From the NCBI GenBank assembly GCA_000310025.1, contig FN648632.1:1-19037 (forward strand): a stretch of DNA of 19,037 nt. The letters run 5' to 3'. The position numbers were made by a program, and so were the translations under genes. Below are positions 16,919 through 19,037 of the stretch, piece after piece. A model generated the notes under the pieces. It was not told where the DNA came from and did no database searches. It was given only the letters and a program-made list of their open reading frames with translations. Each line of letters starts with the position of its first letter. The stretch's first letter is position 1. The DNA is from Ectocarpus siliculosus (Eukaryota; Sar; Phaeophyceae; Ectocarpales; Ectocarpaceae).

Positions 16919-17230
16919 TTATTTCTGCTGGACTGGAGCGTTGGAGGGAACCTGTCTATCTTCCCTCTTCTTCTCTTTGTCTTCATCTCCTTCTGTTGTC
17001 TCTTCCAGAGAAAACCTTATTCGTTTATCATTTCGATCGGGATCGATCGTCCTTATCCCGTTTGGTTTTTCTTTGTTTTTTCTTTTTCGTTTGGGTGGAA
17101 AGTCAACGCCTTGGAGTACGTTTATGGGGACCATGTTTTTTGTCTTTTTTAATGGTCTACCACCCCGACTTTGGCTTGTTAACACGGAATGCGTCCGCGT
17201 CAGCTGGACCAGTACGGACCTCCTAACGTA
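16919..17230 (-). CDS. Terminal exon, Lys/Arg-rich with nuclear-signal-like patch
   Basis: Acceptor GTTCCGGTCTCCGATCAG at 17231, phase 0, 103 codons to TAA (16919-16921). Begins YVRRSVLVQLTRTHSVLTSQ, then RGGRPLKKTKNMVPINVLQG, a basic patch DFPPKRKRKNKEKPNG, then RIRFSLEETTEGDEDKEKKR and the tail VPSNAPVQQK. The KRKRKNKEK patch suggests nuclear targeting. The 65-nt intron upstream has a consensus donor, which makes this one of the better exon pairs in the window. The plus-strand frame over the same bases is Phe/Leu/Ser-rich and looks like antisense. Confidence 0.65.
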   Translation of the reverse strand, partial: YVRRSVLVQLTRTHSVLTSQSRGGRPLKKTKNMVPINVLQGVDFPPKRKRKNKEKPNGIRTIDPDRNDKRIRFSLEETTEGDEDKEKKREDRQVPSNAPVQQK

Positions 17231-17295
17231 CTGATCGGAGACCGGAACGGGTTTTTTTATTGCGAAGACAACACCGACAACAATGCGGCACTTAC

Positions 17296-17490
17296 CCATG
17301 GGCCATGGGTCGTGCGATGTTTGTCAGGACCACATATATATAACAATAGACGAGGGGCGGATGATGTGGTCAACTCTCGCAAATCCTGGAACCCTGTTCG
17401 AAACTTCCACACGCGAGCAACGCCAGGGAAGCGGATTCCAACACGAGGACAGGACATATTATATGCGATGCCGAGGTGTCGCTCGATTGA
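17296..17490 (-). CDS. Internal exon upstream of 16919-17230
   Basis: Donor CCATGG|GTAAGT (perfect consensus) at 17290-17296; acceptor ATCACACCAAG; 65 codons in phase 0 at both ends. Begins SIERHLGIAYNMSCPRVG, continues RFPGVARVWKFRTGFQDLR and LLLYICGPDKHRTTHGPW. Ordinary mixed composition suggests a folded domain, but I do not recognise it. The frame stays open upstream through a possible 75-nt intron (17491-17565) to IRTNSSQHWDSQ|GTACGA near 17566-17600. A plus-strand frame at 17283-17600 ending NVDYYSF is the competing reading; I prefer the minus strand for its splice sites. Confidence 0.55.
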
Positions 17491-17623
17491 CTTGGTGTGA
17501 TATGGATGGCATGGATGAAAACGTTGAGGATGGTGGGGATTTGGATTTGTACGTCGTAGTCGTACCTGCGAGTCCCAATGTTGACTACTATTCGTTCTAA
17601 TATATTGATAAGGAGAACAATGA

Positions 17624-17848
17624 AACACGTCCAAGAAGAGGCGGGGACCTCATAGTGTGTACCCGAAAATGCTACATCAGGGAAAGACCACACGGAAGGC
17701 GTTGCTGCCGAATCCAAGTAAGCAGGGGCGGATACGACAGGTACGGAACACGAGTACTGTGTGTGTCGACCGTATACCGAAGGAGGCCGTGGACGATTAT
17801 ACGTGGGGCCGTTATAATGCTGCCGATTACAGATGGCGAATAAAATAA
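17624..17848 (+). CDS. Possible plus-strand terminal coding segment
   Basis: Open from just after a TGA at 17621 to TAA at 17846-17848, 74 codons, with ordinary coding-like content: NTSKKRRGPHSVYPKMLHQG near the start, TSTVCVDRIPKEAVDDY in the middle, and YNAADYRWRIK at the end. There are possible splice donors inside (GACAG|GTACGG), so it may be part exon. No family recognised and no partner exon found. Confidence 0.3.
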   Translation, partial: NTSKKRRGPHSVYPKMLHQGKTTRKALLPNPSKQGRIRQVRNTSTVCVDRIPKEAVDDYTWGRYNAADYRWRIK

Positions 17849-17877
17849 CGCAGGCAAGTGCAGTCTTCAGTGGTTAG

Positions 17878-18235
17878 ACTTCCGTGTTGTACCCCCAAGC
17901 GCTGCCGCGACTTCCACCAAAGGCACTCCACCTGAGACTATCAGGGAAGTTCCACCGCAGGCGAGTTTACATGAAATAATTGTTTCACTTCCACGACGTC
18001 CATATAATTAACTCAGACAGGCGCTGCCATGACTTCCATCTAAGGTGTTCCACGTGACTGACACTGTTGACAAACACCAACTGTTCCCACTTTTCATGGT
18101 AGTGGAAGTTGGATGGTTTCCAAGACTTCCACCACTTCCACCACTTCACCTCGCGCTTCCTCCACTTCCACCTAAAAGGCGTATCACCCCACACCAATAT
18201 TGGACGAATGCCACATATTGCCAGGTTCCGTGGAG
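17878..18235 (-). repeat. Degenerate copies of the 117-bp unit, inverted orientation
   Basis: Plus-strand sequence carries reverse complements of the array landmarks: GACTTCC(G/A), CGCTGCC(G/A)(C/T)GACTTCCA at about 17900 and 18020, and best preserved at about 18152-18215, CACTTCCACC followed by GGCGTATCACCCCACACCAA and TATTGGACGAATG. These match the reverse of CATTCGTCCAATAGTGTAGG...GCC...GGTGGAAGTG in the 5260-8610 array. Two or three diverged units fit the space. Confidence 0.75.
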
Positions 18236-18472
18236 GTACAGTTGTTCGCAATTACGCGCGTCCGCGCGTCCGTAGCTTGACCCAAGCCTTCGTTCCTGTG
18301 GTCAAAATTGACCACCTGCAGGGTTGTTCGCAAACTACAGTACCCCTTATCGCTTTAACCTCCGTCGCCATTGCATCTGGGTAGCAGGAAACCCCTGCCG
18401 AGTTGTTGTCGGTACTTCATCGTGTATGTATGCATCTCCGAACAATCAACCGATCGATCATTACTTACATAG
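18236..18472. other. Non-coding, no gene seen
   Basis: Mixed sequence ending in a T/C- and CATTACTTACATAG-type 3' splice site. A short imperfect palindrome TGGTCAAAATTGACCA lies at 18299-18314. Confidence 0.35.
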
Positions 18473-18606
18473 GTAGAGTGCGAGGGAGAGGGAGAGAGAC
18501 AATCAGACGGAGAGACCGAGTGACAGACATGATGTTTGCATCATGGGGGGGGCAATTTCCAAAGGAGGTTCCCTCTACAGAGGAAGAGGCGTCGCCAGCA
18601 GAATAA
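18473..18606 (+). CDS. Candidate terminal exon, Arg/Gly-rich then acidic
   Basis: Acceptor CATTACTTACATAG, entry phase 1, 43 codons to TAA (18604-18606). Starts RVRGRGRETIRRRDRVTD, then MMFASWGGQFPKEVPSTEEE and ends ASPAE. The start is driven by a GA-rich tract and so may be low-complexity chance; the second half reads like real protein. A 7-bp palindrome CATGATG TTTG CATCATG overlaps 18528-18545. No upstream exon identified. Confidence 0.3.
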
Positions 18607-18787
18607 TTATAGGTGCGTCTACATACAGTTCCAAGCCAGCGAGCGTCGTGCGAGACCATGATACGTGTGTGTGAAAACCCTGCAGGTTGGGGTGGGGCTT
18701 GGTGTGTGGCATCTTCACGCGTGGGAAAGTCAGCGGCGCTAAGCCAGGAACATCCAGCTATCACGACTCATCAAAGCTGATCTCGAC

Positions 18788-18788
<1 letters not shown>

Positions 18789-18839
<51 letters not shown>
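18789..18839. repeat. AG microsatellite, about 24 repeats
   Basis: An uninterrupted AG dinucleotide run of about 49 bases. A shorter GA run lies at 4756-4783. Minus-strand frames over it give poly-Ser-Leu and are not genes. Confidence 0.95.
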
Positions 18840-18840
<1 letters not shown>

Positions 18841-18879
18841 GTGCACACCCTGCACCGTAAGAGTCTTTGGAGATGACGT

Positions 18880-19037
18880 TGACATGGAAGCTGGCAGGAC
18901 GTGGAATGCTTGCTGCGTGGAAGCTGACCAGAAGTAAAATTTCCAAACTTCCCCATGGATACTGGACCGGCCGAAAATGTTTACATATAAGGCGTGTGGC
19001 GTGGAGCAGAAACACTTCCATGGAAGCTGACTACAAG
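18880..19037. repeat. Further palindrome-related copies at the right edge
   Basis: ACATGGAAGCTGGCAGGACG, GCGTGGAAGCTGACCAG and a full CTTCCATGGAAGCTGAC at 19015-19031 resemble the palindrome core with its usual downstream GCTG(A/G)C. A new cluster or array may begin here and continue beyond the window. Confidence 0.7.

Noticed and set aside
16722-17234. 170-codon plus-strand frame
   Set aside because: It is Phe/Leu/Ser-rich and antisense to the minus-strand exon with consensus splice sites, and it also crosses the stop region of the better plus-strand exon.
17283-17600. 106-codon plus-strand frame ending NVDYYSF
   Set aside because: It reads plausibly, but the minus strand has a perfect GTAAGT donor, matching phases and a compatible terminal exon. 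Kept only as an alternative.

Overview
This window looks like nuclear DNA of an intron-rich eukaryote with about 50% GC. It shows no bacterial operon logic, ribosome binding sites or long genes. The recognisable coding signal is broken into short exons with GT-AG borders and matching phases. Long G/C runs, GA microsatellites, a satellite-like array and a decayed transposase fit a repeat-rich protist or algal genome, for example a stramenopile. That placement is inference; no marker gene fixes the taxon.

Layout: 1-1850 is mostly non-coding, with one possible plus-strand coding fragment (280-712). From 1851 to 2600 there is a dense cluster of the 12-bp palindrome CTTCCATGGAAG. From 3080 to 3821 a minus-strand gene end is built from three phase-compatible exons. 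From 3.8 to 5.2 kb lie weaker candidate exons, two hairpins and a duplicated 42-bp segment. From about 5260 to 8610 there is an array of about 28 units of about 117 bp, each carrying a version of the same palindrome.

From 8899 to about 14500 a minus-strand gene runs through at least 11 short exons ending in a strongly basic tail. It encodes a low-complexity protein with alternating acidic and Lys/Ala-rich blocks, probably nuclear. Three of its exons (11817-12415) appear to come from tandem exon-plus-intron duplication. From 14931 to about 15840 the plus strand carries a broken transposase that I read as KDZ (Kyakuja-Dileera-Zisupton) type. Further right are candidate plus-strand terminal exons (16016-16196, 16665-16791, 18473-18606) and a well supported minus-strand gene end (16919-17490). 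Degenerate copies of the 117-bp unit return in inverted orientation at about 17.88-18.23 kb, followed by a long AG microsatellite and more palindrome copies at the right edge.

Several reading-frame breaks sit at or near short G/C runs. This could mean homopolymer length errors in the assembly or real decay. Exon calls come from reading frames and splice consensus only; no transcript or database evidence was available.
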